The notes beneath the pieces were generated by a model, which ran no database searches, was not told where the DNA came from, and saw only the letters and a program-made list of their open reading frames with translations. Below, in pieces: positions 1 through 7,322 of a stretch of DNA of 24,010 bases. The position numbers and the translations under genes were made by a program. Where the stretch lies: the IMG/VR virus record IMGVR_UViG_3300042542_001192, positions 1 to 24,010 of that record; one strand, given 5' to 3'. The DNA is from a virus. The first letter of the stretch is position 1. Each line of letters begins with the position of its first letter.

Positions 1-43
1 CCTCGGCGTGCAGTTCCTCCAGATCCTTGTTCAGATCCGCCAT
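1..43 (-). CDS. 5' end of an unidentified gene (partial)
   Basis: ATG at 43 opens MADLNKDLEELHAE and runs off the window. AGGAG sits eight bases before the ATG, a good ribosome site, and the previous stop is two bases away. The charged helical start could belong to a small terminase subunit, which follows the holin in T7, or to another small late protein; 14 residues cannot decide. Confidence 0.6.
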   Translation of the reverse strand, partial: MADLNKDLEELHAE

Positions 44-45
44 TG

Positions 46-564
46 TCAGCTCTCCTGGTACACCGACACGAACATCTTGCCGCGCTTCAGGCGGGGCATG
101 ATGTGATCGCGCAGATCAGCGTTATGGCAGCGGATGCAGCCATGCGTTGGCAGCAGGGCCTGACGAGGCTGCCAGCAGCCGGGCCAGCCAAGCCCCGACC
201 CGCCGCCATGGATAGCGATGCCAGCACGCCCGTAGCGGCGCTCCTGCGCTTCCAGCTCGATCAGATCCAGCGTGTACCAGCCATAAGGCATCAGCTCTGG
301 TTGGCGGCCGGGGGCATCACCCAGGCGGTCGTAATCACGCCACACCGAACCCACCCGGTACAGGCCAGGCGGTGTGTCGGTGTTGGGCTCACCCCATTGG
401 TTGTCACGTCCCTGCCCACGGGCCAATGCCGTGAGCTTGAACAGTTGGGTGCCTTCGAAACTCCAACCGGTCAGCGTTTCGCTCTGATCGTTGACGACCA
501 GATGGGTGTCACCCAGCTGGAACCCCCAGTCCTGCGGTTTGGTCTTCGGGCCGATGAGTGTCAT
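46..564 (-). CDS. L,D-transpeptidase (YkuD)-fold enzyme, candidate endolysin
   Basis: 172 aa. The YkuD catalytic signature is clear: H119 in GIAIHGGG, then THGCIRCHN with the nucleophile C143 and H141 (residues 140-148). Upstream, TPPGLYRVGSVW (64-75) is the usual 'TPxGxY' strand. Bacterial members cross-link or trim peptidoglycan at meso-diaminopimelate; a phage copy in the lysis region could cut or remodel peptidoglycan instead. The stand-alone domain has no signal peptide or wall-binding module, so release would need a holin; two small hydrophobic proteins are encoded close upstream. The start ATG follows the previous stop by five bases with no clear Shine-Dalgarno. Family call is firm; endolysin role is inference, since no T7-type amidase is in the window. 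Confidence 0.9.
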   Translation of the reverse strand: MTLIGPKTKPQDWGFQLGDTHLVVNDQSETLTGWSFEGTQLFKLTALARGQGRDNQWGEPNTDTPPGLYRVGSVWRDYDRLGDAPGRQPELMPYGWYTLDLIELEAQERRYGRAGIAIHGGGSGLGWPGCWQPRQALLPTHGCIRCHNADLRDHIMPRLKRGKMFVSVYQES

Positions 565-569
565 GACGA

Positions 570-1379
570 TCAGGCAAAGGCGATGAACCCAGACACGTCG
601 TTGGCAGCCAGGCCGGTGGCCGTGTTGTCGGTCAGACCCTTGGCTGAGGTGACGCTGTAGGTGATCGCTGTGGCAAAGCCCAGGCCGCCATCCAGCGCCC
701 GAGAAACAGCGCCGCCAGCAGGGATGTCAACCTCAAACGCTGCAGCTGTGGTGCCAAGTGTTGGCGCCGTGGCGTTGAAGATTTTGACCGAGCGCAGTGC
801 TGCCCCACTGTTCTGCAGGTGGTAGCCGAGCAGGCGACCGGCGGAGGCCTTCACGGTTGCCACCGCTGGCGTTGCCGGGCTCAGGACGCTCACGAATGAG
901 GCTGCACCGGTGGCGTTGGCCCGGTACTGAACGCCGACATCACCAATGGCGTTGGTGCTGGCGCCCGCAGTGACAGGCTGCGTGGCCAGCCACATCTGCT
1001 TGCCATCGTCGAACTGGATGACCGCAAACGTGGTGGTGCCGGCTGTGGTGGCAGTGCTGAGGCGCAGCCGCAGGAAACGCGCGACCACTGGCAGCACGAA
1101 CAGACCAGCAGCACTGATCGTGGCTGCGGTGGCCCCAAGCGGTGTGAGCAGAGTGCCCGGCTGCCAGTTCACGTTGTCGTTGGACCACTCCGGTGTCACC
1201 ACACCGGTGGTGCCCATCGCCACGCACTGGATGCTGACCGACCGATAGAAGGTGCAGTCCAGGGGCATCAGGATCGTGTTGATCGGGATGACGCCGGCCA
1301 CGCTGTAGGAAGTCAGCCGGGCTTCCAGCGGCAGGCGCTGCGTGAGGCCCGGGGTTTGGATGGTGGGTGTTTGAGTCAT
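570..1379 (-). CDS. probable virion surface/accessory protein, Ala/Thr-rich beta
   Basis: 269 aa. Almost wholly Ala/Thr/Val/Gly with alternating hydrophobic pattern, indicating a beta-rich protein; no signal peptide or long membrane span. The C-terminal half (GRLLGYHLQNSGAALRSVKI, FNATAPTLGTTAAAFEVDIP, AGGAVSRALDGGLGFATAIT, SGFIAFA) looks like a jelly-roll-type domain found in many phage structural proteins of unknown role. The N-terminal half (VVTPEWSNDNVNWQPGTLLT) resembles a discoidin/carbohydrate-binding-like sandwich. A head- or tail-decorating protein is the likeliest call, made from composition and neighbourhood. Start by ATGA overlap with the 63-aa gene; no clear Shine-Dalgarno. Confidence 0.75.
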   Translation of the reverse strand: MTQTPTIQTPGLTQRLPLEARLTSYSVAGVIPINTILMPLDCTFYRSVSIQCVAMGTTGVVTPEWSNDNVNWQPGTLLTPLGATAATISAAGLFVLPVVARFLRLRLSTATTAGTTTFAVIQFDDGKQMWLATQPVTAGASTNAIGDVGVQYRANATGAASFVSVLSPATPAVATVKASAGRLLGYHLQNSGAALRSVKIFNATAPTLGTTAAAFEVDIPAGGAVSRALDGGLGFATAITYSVTSAKGLTDNTATGLAANDVSGFIAFA

Positions 1380-1567
1380 CGTTTGACGTTGGGGGAATTG
1401 AAGATGCCGGCCATCAGCTCGATGGCGCGGTAGAGCTTGACGACCAGTCGCCGGTAGGTGCCCAGCGCCTCGTTGTCCTTGGGTGTGGGGGTGATGTTCA
1501 CCACCACCACGGCAACGCCATGAATGGCGATGGCCAGATTCACGTAGTCGGCCAGGTGCTTGGTCAC
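1376..1567 (-). CDS. 63-aa small hydrophobic protein (possible holin partner)
   Basis: 63 aa, GTG start with GGAGAG six bases upstream; its first codon overlaps the stop of the 59-aa gene, and its stop overlaps the next ATG (ATGA). Residues about 7-26 (DYVNLAIAIHGVAVVVVNIT) are hydrophobic, followed by TPTPKDNEALG and a basic helix (YRRLVVKLYRAIELMAGIFN). Small proteins with an 'ITPTPKD' turn near lysis or structural genes seem common in T7-like and marine phages from memory, but I know no established function. A membrane-associated lysis accessory is inferred from hydrophobicity and context. Confidence 0.75.
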   Translation of the reverse strand: MTKHLADYVNLAIAIHGVAVVVVNITPTPKDNEALGTYRRLVVKLYRAIELMAGIFNSPNVKR

Positions 1568-1743
1568 AGCTTGCTCTCCACGCTGCGAAGGCGGTCTTCG
1601 TGGTCCTTGAGCATCACCTGGACGCCTTCAAGGATCGTGGTGGTGCGGGACTCAAACCGCCCGAGGCCATTGGCGATCTTCCAGAGCGCCATGACGCCGG
1701 AAGCTCCCAGGCTCACCAATGCGATCACTGAAGCTGGGTCCAC
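1564..1743 (-). CDS. 59-aa membrane-anchored coiled-coil protein (lysis candidate)
   Basis: A GTG-initiated frame of 59 codons: MDPASVIALVSLGASGVMAL, then WKIANGLGRFESRTTTILEG and a charged helical tail ending DRLRSVESKL. Residues 4-24 form one hydrophobic segment; the rest is a likely coiled coil with a heptad-like pattern. The next gene's GTG overlaps its TGA, which supports translation of this frame. One membrane span with a cytoplasmic or periplasmic coil fits a small holin-like or inner-membrane spanin-like protein, and the neighbouring YkuD enzyme makes a lysis role plausible. No Shine-Dalgarno is evident before GTG 1743, so the exact start is uncertain. Confidence 0.65.
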   Translation of the reverse strand: MDPASVIALVSLGASGVMALWKIANGLGRFESRTTTILEGVQVMLKDHEDRLRSVESKL

Positions 1744-1751
1744 GCTGGCAA

Positions 1752-1771
1752 GAGGACTGCACCCATGCAGG
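1752..1771 (+). promoter_or_regulatory. inverted copy of the tail tubular A leader palindrome
   Basis: The plus strand reads GAGGACTGCACCCATGCAGG. The minus strand at 19155-19174 reads the same except for one base (C for the A at position 14). Here it lies in the 35-base gap before the 59-aa gene but in the opposite orientation relative to transcription. It contains CTGCA-N4-TGCAG. Confidence 0.45.
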
Positions 1772-1778
1772 GTAGCGG

Positions 1779-1922
1779 CTATGCCGCGCCATCTGCCAGA
1801 TCGGCTTGAGCGATGGTGCCGTCCTGTACGTCCGTGCCTGTGAGCGAAACGTCCTGAACGTCACCGCCGGTCAGCGAGCCGTCTTGCACATCGGCGGCGC
1901 CGATGCTGCCGTCTTTAACGTC
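1779..1922 (-). repeat. 30-bp coding repeat array (decapeptides)
   Basis: Four and a half units with a 30-base period encode the DVQDGSLTGG-type decapeptides of the 66-aa protein. DNA similarity between units is moderate, so this is a protein-level repeat rather than a recent expansion. Confidence 0.8.
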
Positions 1923-1979
1923 GTCTGAGGTGATCGTCGAGTCCGACACCATGGCGCCGGGGATTCTTTGGAGTGGCAT
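1779..1979 (-). CDS. stand-alone decapeptide-repeat protein next to tail fibre
   Basis: 66 aa. From residue 20 it is almost pure ten-residue repeat: DVKDGSIGAA, DVQDGSLTGG, DVQDVSLTGT, DVQDGTIAQA and DLADGAA. The same repeat style occurs in the stalk of the tail fibre just upstream (KIQDGAVTSG). It starts 25 bases after the fibre stop and has no good Shine-Dalgarno, so translation may depend on coupling. It might be a small fibre-associated or trimer-stalk protein, or the remnant of a second fibre gene whose other domains were lost. An internal ATG at codon 10 is a possible alternative start. No homologue recognised. Confidence 0.65.
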   Translation of the reverse strand: MPLQRIPGAMVSDSTITSDDVKDGSIGAADVQDGSLTGGDVQDVSLTGTDVQDGTIAQADLADGAA

Positions 1980-2004
1980 GAGTCAGGGGGTGAAGGGAGC
2001 ACCG

Positions 2005-4005
2005 TCACTGGTGCCGTATAAGCAGCCAGCCAAAGCTGTTGCTGCTTGAAACATCAGAATCAACTGTGAATGTCGTTGTGCTTCTTGCGCTGACCCACAG
2101 CCTTTGATTGGCACGGGCTTCAAGAAAGATCAGATAGTTTGCGTCTGCCTCTGCAACCGGCAGAGTCACAACACGTTGCGTTGAAGCTGCAAAGGTTGCT
2201 GTTGAAGCAAGATTGTTTGCGGCAGTATCTCTAGCCGCAATTCCTTGGCACCCTTTAATTGTCAGCGGGCGATACGACGGGCTGTATGACCCAGCTAATT
2301 GCATCCCAATGCCACCAGCTGCGTTGGAATACGCCAGCGAGCCAAGCACCGCACCGTCAGAGTTTCTTCGCAGCCGCAAACCCTTCCCTAAAGCTGAAAT
2401 GCCTACCGTCAATGTATCAAATGTCCCATCCCAATTATCAATGATTAGCCCTTCTTTGTTATACATCTTGGCTGGCCCCATGGGGGAGCCAACACCAACA
2501 AAATCGAGCATCACAACTGGGATGCTTAAAGAGTTCACGATGTAGTTTGTGACGCTAGTGTCCGCGTAGTTGCCAGCGAAGTATGCTGGCAGCTGAACCG
2601 TTGTGCCTGTTCCAGTAAAAGTGGCTGCGTTTGTCAGCCCCTCAAACCTATTATTTGTAATGCGGGTGCCACTTACATGGTAAATAACTGCACCACCATT
2701 CAGTTCGATTCCAGTTGCCGCAGCGGGTGCTTCAAAGAAGTTGCCATCAATTACAACGGCATTGGGCATGTATGCTTGCCCAGCATGGGGGCCAAGCCAG
2801 ACATGCGTTGTAGCTCCGCTGAAAACATTTCCTTGTAGCGTCAAAGCATTTGCAGCACCAGTAGCCTTAACCCCATAAGCCCCAAAGCCCTCAGCACCGC
2901 CCCACGGGCGTACAGAACAGCGCTCAATCCGGCACCAAAAGCAACCGGAGTCTGGATCGGAAGGCGTAAGATTCTCCAGACTGAACGCCGCGTACCCTGC
3001 TGGCAATGACCCGCTAACTACAACACTAACGTCAGAGCATGTAACCAAGCTAGCTCCGATCATTCGGATTCCAGCAACCGCTTGCGTGTTGTTCCGGTGG
3101 TAAATCGTAAAACCTTCTATTCGGCTTTGGTATGGCTGAAATCCACCACGAACATCAAAGGCAGAAATTGCACCGCTGGTTCTGATCTCAGCACCGTAAC
3201 CAGAGATCAGCAGGTTGCGCTCACCCACAAAGCCACCGCCAAGCGGAGCTCCTGTGCGGTTGATCGTGACTTGCGATCCAAACAAGTATTTACCAGGTGG
3301 GAACAATACGGACCCGCCAAGCGTCTCCACAGTGTCGATGGCAGCCTGAACTGCTGCCGCATCATCAGCAACCCCATCACCAACGGCGCCAAAGTCTTTG
3401 ACGCTGACAACATCCTTCAACTTGCTGTCGACAGTGCGAGTGACAGCGCCAGCACCGCTTTGAGTAAACGACAGCTTGCTGGCCACGATGCCAGCGGAAG
3501 CGTTCACATCAGCGTTGACGATTGCACCGTCCTGGATCTTGCCGCTGGTAACCGCACCGTCCTGGATTTTGATTGTGGTGACGGCATCACTTGATAACTT
3601 GTTGGCTGTGATTGACCCGTCTGTGACGTTTGTGTTGGGGTTGATCCCCAATACCTCGATGTAGTCCTTGTGTTCCTGGATAGCGTAGAAGTTCTGCAGG
3701 TCAGCGGTATCCAGCGCATCAGCGGTCAAGGCGCTGCCATCGTTCCAATCCACCAAGCGGCTGGTGGTTGGTGTTTCGCGGCGGATGCTCAGCGTTTGGC
3801 CAACAACCGGCGCGGCACTGAGCTGCACCTGTGTAGCACTCGTCCAGGTGTAGTTGACGCCATCGGCCAGCAGCTGCGTGTACCCCCCGCTCTGCAAGCT
3901 CAACCCGTAGTACAGCTTGACGTGTGCCCGCAGCAGGTACGGGAACGGCACTGTGAACGTGACCGTTGACCCGTTGCCCGGGTACTGCACGTAGGAGAAG
4001 GGCAC
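2005..4005 (-). CDS. tail fibre / tailspike with pectate-lyase-like beta-helix (T7 gp17-type N-terminus)
   Basis: 666 aa. Residues 1-120 resemble the T7 gp17 tail-attachment domain (FTVPFPYLLRAHVKLYYG, then LSIRRETPTTSRLVDWNDGS and ALTADALDTADLQNFYAIQE). Residues about 126-170 are decapeptide repeats (KIQDGAVTSG, KIQDGAIVNA). Residues about 200-530 begin VVSVKDFGAVGDGVADDAAA, the entry of the pectate-lyase-superfamily right-handed beta-helix, as in capsule- or LPS-degrading tailspikes. The C-terminus (SDVSSSNSFGWLLIRHQ) looks like a trimerisation or receptor tip. The start is GTG with no clear Shine-Dalgarno but a hairpin leader. The DNA for the beta-helix and tip (about 2010-3100) is visibly richer in A and T than its neighbours, suggesting exchange of the host-recognition part. 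The substrate cannot be predicted. Confidence 0.93.
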   Translation of the reverse strand: MPFSYVQYPGNGSTVTFTVPFPYLLRAHVKLYYGLSLQSGGYTQLLADGVNYTWTSATQVQLSAAPVVGQTLSIRRETPTTSRLVDWNDGSALTADALDTADLQNFYAIQEHKDYIEVLGINPNTNVTDGSITANKLSSDAVTTIKIQDGAVTSGKIQDGAIVNADVNASAGIVASKLSFTQSGAGAVTRTVDSKLKDVVSVKDFGAVGDGVADDAAAVQAAIDTVETLGGSVLFPPGKYLFGSQVTINRTGAPLGGGFVGERNLLISGYGAEIRTSGAISAFDVRGGFQPYQSRIEGFTIYHRNNTQAVAGIRMIGASLVTCSDVSVVVSGSLPAGYAAFSLENLTPSDPDSGCFWCRIERCSVRPWGGAEGFGAYGVKATGAANALTLQGNVFSGATTHVWLGPHAGQAYMPNAVVIDGNFFEAPAAATGIELNGGAVIYHVSGTRITNNRFEGLTNAATFTGTGTTVQLPAYFAGNYADTSVTNYIVNSLSIPVVMLDFVGVGSPMGPAKMYNKEGLIIDNWDGTFDTLTVGISALGKGLRLRRNSDGAVLGSLAYSNAAGGIGMQLAGSYSPSYRPLTIKGCQGIAARDTAANNLASTATFAASTQRVVTLPVAEADANYLIFLEARANQRLWVSARSTTTFTVDSDVSSSNSFGWLLIRHQ

Positions 4006-4010
4006 GGCTA

Positions 4011-4045
4011 GGTCTGCAGGGCTGTAGACCTATTGTGCCCGCTGC
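4011..4045 (-). promoter_or_regulatory. 35-nt leader element before tail fibre gene
   Basis: The minus strand includes GCAGCG, AGGTCTACAG and CCCTGCAGACC, ending six bases before the tail fibre GTG. It matches the tail tubular A leader (19153-19187) at 24 of 35 positions and can fold as GGTCTACAG / CTGCAGACC with a small loop and one mismatch. No normal Shine-Dalgarno is present here. T7 has a promoter (phi17) at this point, so a phage-polymerase promoter or an RNA hairpin controlling translation are the two main readings. Confidence 0.5.
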
Positions 4046-4046
4046 G

Positions 4047-7000
4047 CTACTGGCGTGTCCAACCAAGAACGCTGAGCGCTTCCTCACGCTTCCGCAGCTG
4101 CTCACTGCGGCTGCGCACCATCGCCTCGTAGCGCTTGGTGAAGCTCTTGGATGCCGGGTGATCGCTACCCATCAGCTCGACCAGGGCCAGCATGTCGTAG
4201 TAGCGAATGATCTCGTCGATTGGCTGGTAGCCCTCGGACTTCTTTCGATCGGTCAGCTTGGCCTTGTTCACCCGCTTGTCGGGCCCTTCCGGGTCGATGT
4301 TTACCCATGAGCGGTAGACGGGATCGCGCATCAGCGCCCGCAGCGCTTCCGCCATGGTGCGGCCTTGAACGAACTGATCAATCGGAACACGCGCCGTGCC
4401 AAGCACATCGGCAGCGGGCCGCTCACCACGGATCGTGGACATCTGCTCGCGGTAGAAGCCCTCCTCGTCGTTCGTCATCTGCATCCCAACGCTCAGACCG
4501 TCGTCTGTTCCGACCTTCCCATCAGGCCGCGGCTTGGTGGTAATGCCGGCATCATTCAGCCACAGGTAGAGCGGATCCTGAGGCTGCAGAACGGGCATGA
4601 ACGGCACCACCGCTTCGGCGGGGATGCCAAACGGACGCTCGACCTTGGCGCCAAGCCAGTCACGGCGCACCGGTGCTTTGAGCAGCTGATTGGCACCCGG
4701 ATACGGCCGGGCAACTTTCTCGCCCACTGCCTGCACGAACTGCAGCACAGGGGCAACGAGTTCGGCATAGATCGGATCCATCCCCAACGCCTTCTTCTCC
4801 TCGGCCGACATGAACCGCCGTTTCTCGGTGGCTTCCATGGCACCTCTGCCCATCGCAGAGATGCGGCCTGCCAGGCCAGAAAGTGGAAACAGCCCTCCCA
4901 TGGAACTGGCCAACACGTCAGCCATGTCGGTGCGATCGGGCTGTGTCATGGCGTTCAGCACCGTTGTGGTGTTGAGAAGGCTGGCCTTGTTGTTGAACAT
5001 GCGGGCCAGCGCTGTGACCAGGCCTGTGCTGGCTTGCATGTAGTCGCCTTCGCTGATGCCCTCCTCCATCACCAGCTGCTGCAGATCGGCATAGAGCCCC
5101 AGGATGTCGATGGGATCGAGCCCCCCCACTCGGAACCGTGCAGCCGGAATCACCTTGCCGCCGAGCTGGAAGCTGTAGGGCGTGTTCACGCGCCGCCAGC
5201 GCTGGTATTCCTCTGGATCGGATGGGCCGCCGCCGGTGAACACGCCGCTGCTGATCGCCCCTGCACCCATCGTCAGGAACATGGCTGAGACGATCGCTTG
5301 CGCACGGGCATCAGCAATCTCGGCCGGTGTGGCGTTGGTGGTGTTGGTGCGCAGCGCTTTCAGCACAGACGGCACGATGGTTTGATCAAGCGACCAGATC
5401 AGGCTGTTCAGCGGTGTCTTGAAGAACGGCAGCTGCCACGCCACCAAGGCGTTCTGCCGCGTAACCCCTAGGCCCTGGATGATCGGATCCTTGATCGTTT
5501 CGGTGAACGTGACCTGCGCAGCACGTTGCAACCCGATCTGCCCGAGCTCGTCATCAGCGCGGGGGACGCCCTTGAGATCGTTGAAGGCCATCAGGCGCAG
5601 AACGTCATCTGGCAATTCCTCGCCAGGCGGCAGCCCGCGTTCCCGGCGCAGCTTCACCAGATCCTCAGCGCTCATGTAGCCGCTGAACATCGAATCTTCA
5701 GCCAGCTGTTCGGCGCGTTGCGCCACCCAGTCGGAACCAACCTGACGGCCGGTGGTTGAGTCCACGGTTTGCTTGGCCTCATCCCAGGCCCGCACGTAGG
5801 CCTCATGGTTCACCTTCCAGGCGTAGGCCATGCTGCGCACCGCCTCGTCGCCGGCACCCAGCAAGCGGAACGCCGGTAGGTAGCCGCCATTCCAACCCAA
5901 ATACCGCTCACCCAGCCCGCCCAGCACCTTGCTGACGCTTGCGTTCAGCACATTCATCAGCGTCACCGCTGGGCCCATGCCAGCCGTGTTGGCCCAGTAG
6001 CTGGGTCGCTGCAGCAGTGCTACCCCGGTGGTGAGGGCGTCGTCGATCATCTGCTTCTCGCGCTCGATGATCTCCGGCGCCACCTCCATGGCGTTGTCGA
6101 GGCCCATCCGCGCCTTGCCGGTGCCGAGATAGGTGATGCCGTTCTTCCACGCCATCTGCGTGGCATCCAGGGTTGCGCGGTTGGCAAAGAAAGCCGCCTC
6201 CATGCCGCCCCTGGCGCCAGCCCTGAGGGCACCAGCGGTGATGTCCTGCAGCCCTCGGTAGAAGGCCACCCCCAGACCGCTCACCGGGTTGCGCACCAGC
6301 CATGTGGTCGGGCTGGTGAGCATGTTGTTCCGCCGGAAGTTGTTGAGCAGGTGCAGCTGCGAGAAGAACGGCGCCTCGTTGATGCTGGTGCGCGTGATGC
6401 TGTTGGTCCGGGCTGCTGCGGCCAGTTGCCGCAGCTTCATCACGTCGCCGCGCTCGATGTGTTCCATCACCTGGCCCACCAGCGTTTCGCCGTTGATGTC
6501 CTGAATCGTCAGCCGCGCCAGGTTGGGATCTGGCCCGAACAGCTCAAAGCCGGCATCGCTGAAGTCGTACTGCAGGCCGCGCATGGCTTGGCCAACCCGG
6601 CGACGGGCCGCAGCGTCCAGGTTCTCGAAGAAGTGGGCCCACTGCGCCGCATAACCCAGCTCAACCCTGAGCTCGTCGCCCAGGGCGCCCACTTCCATCG
6701 CGTTGGCCGCCTGCTCGATCTTGGCGGCGTACTGGCTGACGGAATCCCAGCGGGCCTTGGCGACTGACACAATCGTTTCAGGCAGCTTGTCGATGCCTTT
6801 GAGGCGAGCGTTCAGCGCCGATGCGATGGCCTCAGCGCTGGCGTTGTTCTCCCGCATGAAGCGGATGAGGGCATTGCCGGCCACGGTGCTGGTGAACTTG
6901 CGCTTCAGCTGCACACCCTTGGGGGTGTTGGCCCGCTCAACGCCAATCGTCTCCATCAGCGCCGCAATGTTCTCGTCGCTTGGCGCAACCTTGCTGTAGT

Positions 7001-7322
7001 CGGGGAAGCCGATGCCGTAGTTCACCATTCGGCCGGTCTCACCCCGCGGGCCTTCCTTGTTGCGGAAGCCCATCTCAACCAGATCGCGGATCACCTTGCC
7101 GCCCATCGCAACCATGTCCTGCTCGGACTGCTTCACCCACGCCTCGCGGGACAGGCCGATCTCCTGCCCGGTGTAAGTGCGCAGCACATTGCGGCTGGGC
7201 CCTGCTGCTGGCAGCCCCTCGGTGTCGAGGATGGAATCGGCCGCGGCCTCCAGCTCGTCCAGCTGGCGCAGTCGATCTTCAAGATCCTGGAGCTGTTTCG
7301 TCAGATCGTTGCAGTCAGCCAT
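4047..7322 (-). CDS. internal virion / ejection protein (gp16-like, LPD-type)
   Basis: 1091 aa; T7 gp16 is 1318 aa. The N-terminus is a short coiled coil (residues 5-30). The block NMLTSPTTWLVRNPVSGLGV (333-352), the segment TFTETIKDPIIQ to LPFFKTPLNSLIWSL (605-645) and the membrane-like AQAIVSAMFLTMGAGAISSG (674-693) followed by GGPSDPEEYQRWRRVNTPYS and RVGGLDPIDILG resemble the C-terminal part of gp16-type and large polyvalent injected proteins. In T7 gp16 spans the inner membrane and pulls in the first DNA. The T7 gp16 N-terminal lytic transglycosylase domain is not visible here. ATG 7322 overlaps the upstream stop as TGATG, with AAGGAGG nine bases before it. Confidence 0.85.
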   Translation of the reverse strand: MADCNDLTKQLQDLEDRLRQLDELEAAADSILDTEGLPAAGPSRNVLRTYTGQEIGLSREAWVKQSEQDMVAMGGKVIRDLVEMGFRNKEGPRGETGRMVNYGIGFPDYSKVAPSDENIAALMETIGVERANTPKGVQLKRKFTSTVAGNALIRFMRENNASAEAIASALNARLKGIDKLPETIVSVAKARWDSVSQYAAKIEQAANAMEVGALGDELRVELGYAAQWAHFFENLDAAARRRVGQAMRGLQYDFSDAGFELFGPDPNLARLTIQDINGETLVGQVMEHIERGDVMKLRQLAAAARTNSITRTSINEAPFFSQLHLLNNFRRNNMLTSPTTWLVRNPVSGLGVAFYRGLQDITAGALRAGARGGMEAAFFANRATLDATQMAWKNGITYLGTGKARMGLDNAMEVAPEIIEREKQMIDDALTTGVALLQRPSYWANTAGMGPAVTLMNVLNASVSKVLGGLGERYLGWNGGYLPAFRLLGAGDEAVRSMAYAWKVNHEAYVRAWDEAKQTVDSTTGRQVGSDWVAQRAEQLAEDSMFSGYMSAEDLVKLRRERGLPPGEELPDDVLRLMAFNDLKGVPRADDELGQIGLQRAAQVTFTETIKDPIIQGLGVTRQNALVAWQLPFFKTPLNSLIWSLDQTIVPSVLKALRTNTTNATPAEIADARAQAIVSAMFLTMGAGAISSGVFTGGGPSDPEEYQRWRRVNTPYSFQLGGKVIPAARFRVGGLDPIDILGLYADLQQLVMEEGISEGDYMQASTGLVTALARMFNNKASLLNTTTVLNAMTQPDRTDMADVLASSMGGLFPLSGLAGRISAMGRGAMEATEKRRFMSAEEKKALGMDPIYAELVAPVLQFVQAVGEKVARPYPGANQLLKAPVRRDWLGAKVERPFGIPAEAVVPFMPVLQPQDPLYLWLNDAGITTKPRPDGKVGTDDGLSVGMQMTNDEEGFYREQMSTIRGERPAADVLGTARVPIDQFVQGRTMAEALRALMRDPVYRSWVNIDPEGPDKRVNKAKLTDRKKSEGYQPIDEIIRYYDMLALVELMGSDHPASKSFTKRYEAMVRSRSEQLRKREEALSVLGWTRQ

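Noticed and set aside
1452-1470. TGGGCACC on the minus strand, reminiscent of a promoter core remembered for cyanophage Syn5 polymerase
   Set aside because: Only eight bases agree, it lies within the 63-aa coding sequence, and similar GGGCACC words occur inside other genes.
1652-1864. 70-codon minus-strand frame overlapping the repeat protein and 59-aa gene
   Set aside because: It conflicts with the decapeptide-repeat frame and with the 59-aa membrane/coil frame, and its sequence is Arg/Ser/Pro-rich without features.
4365-5288. Plus-strand open frame (307 codons) opposite the gp16-like gene
   Set aside because: Shadow of a gene with clear family features; His/Arg/Gln-rich composition and no operon context.
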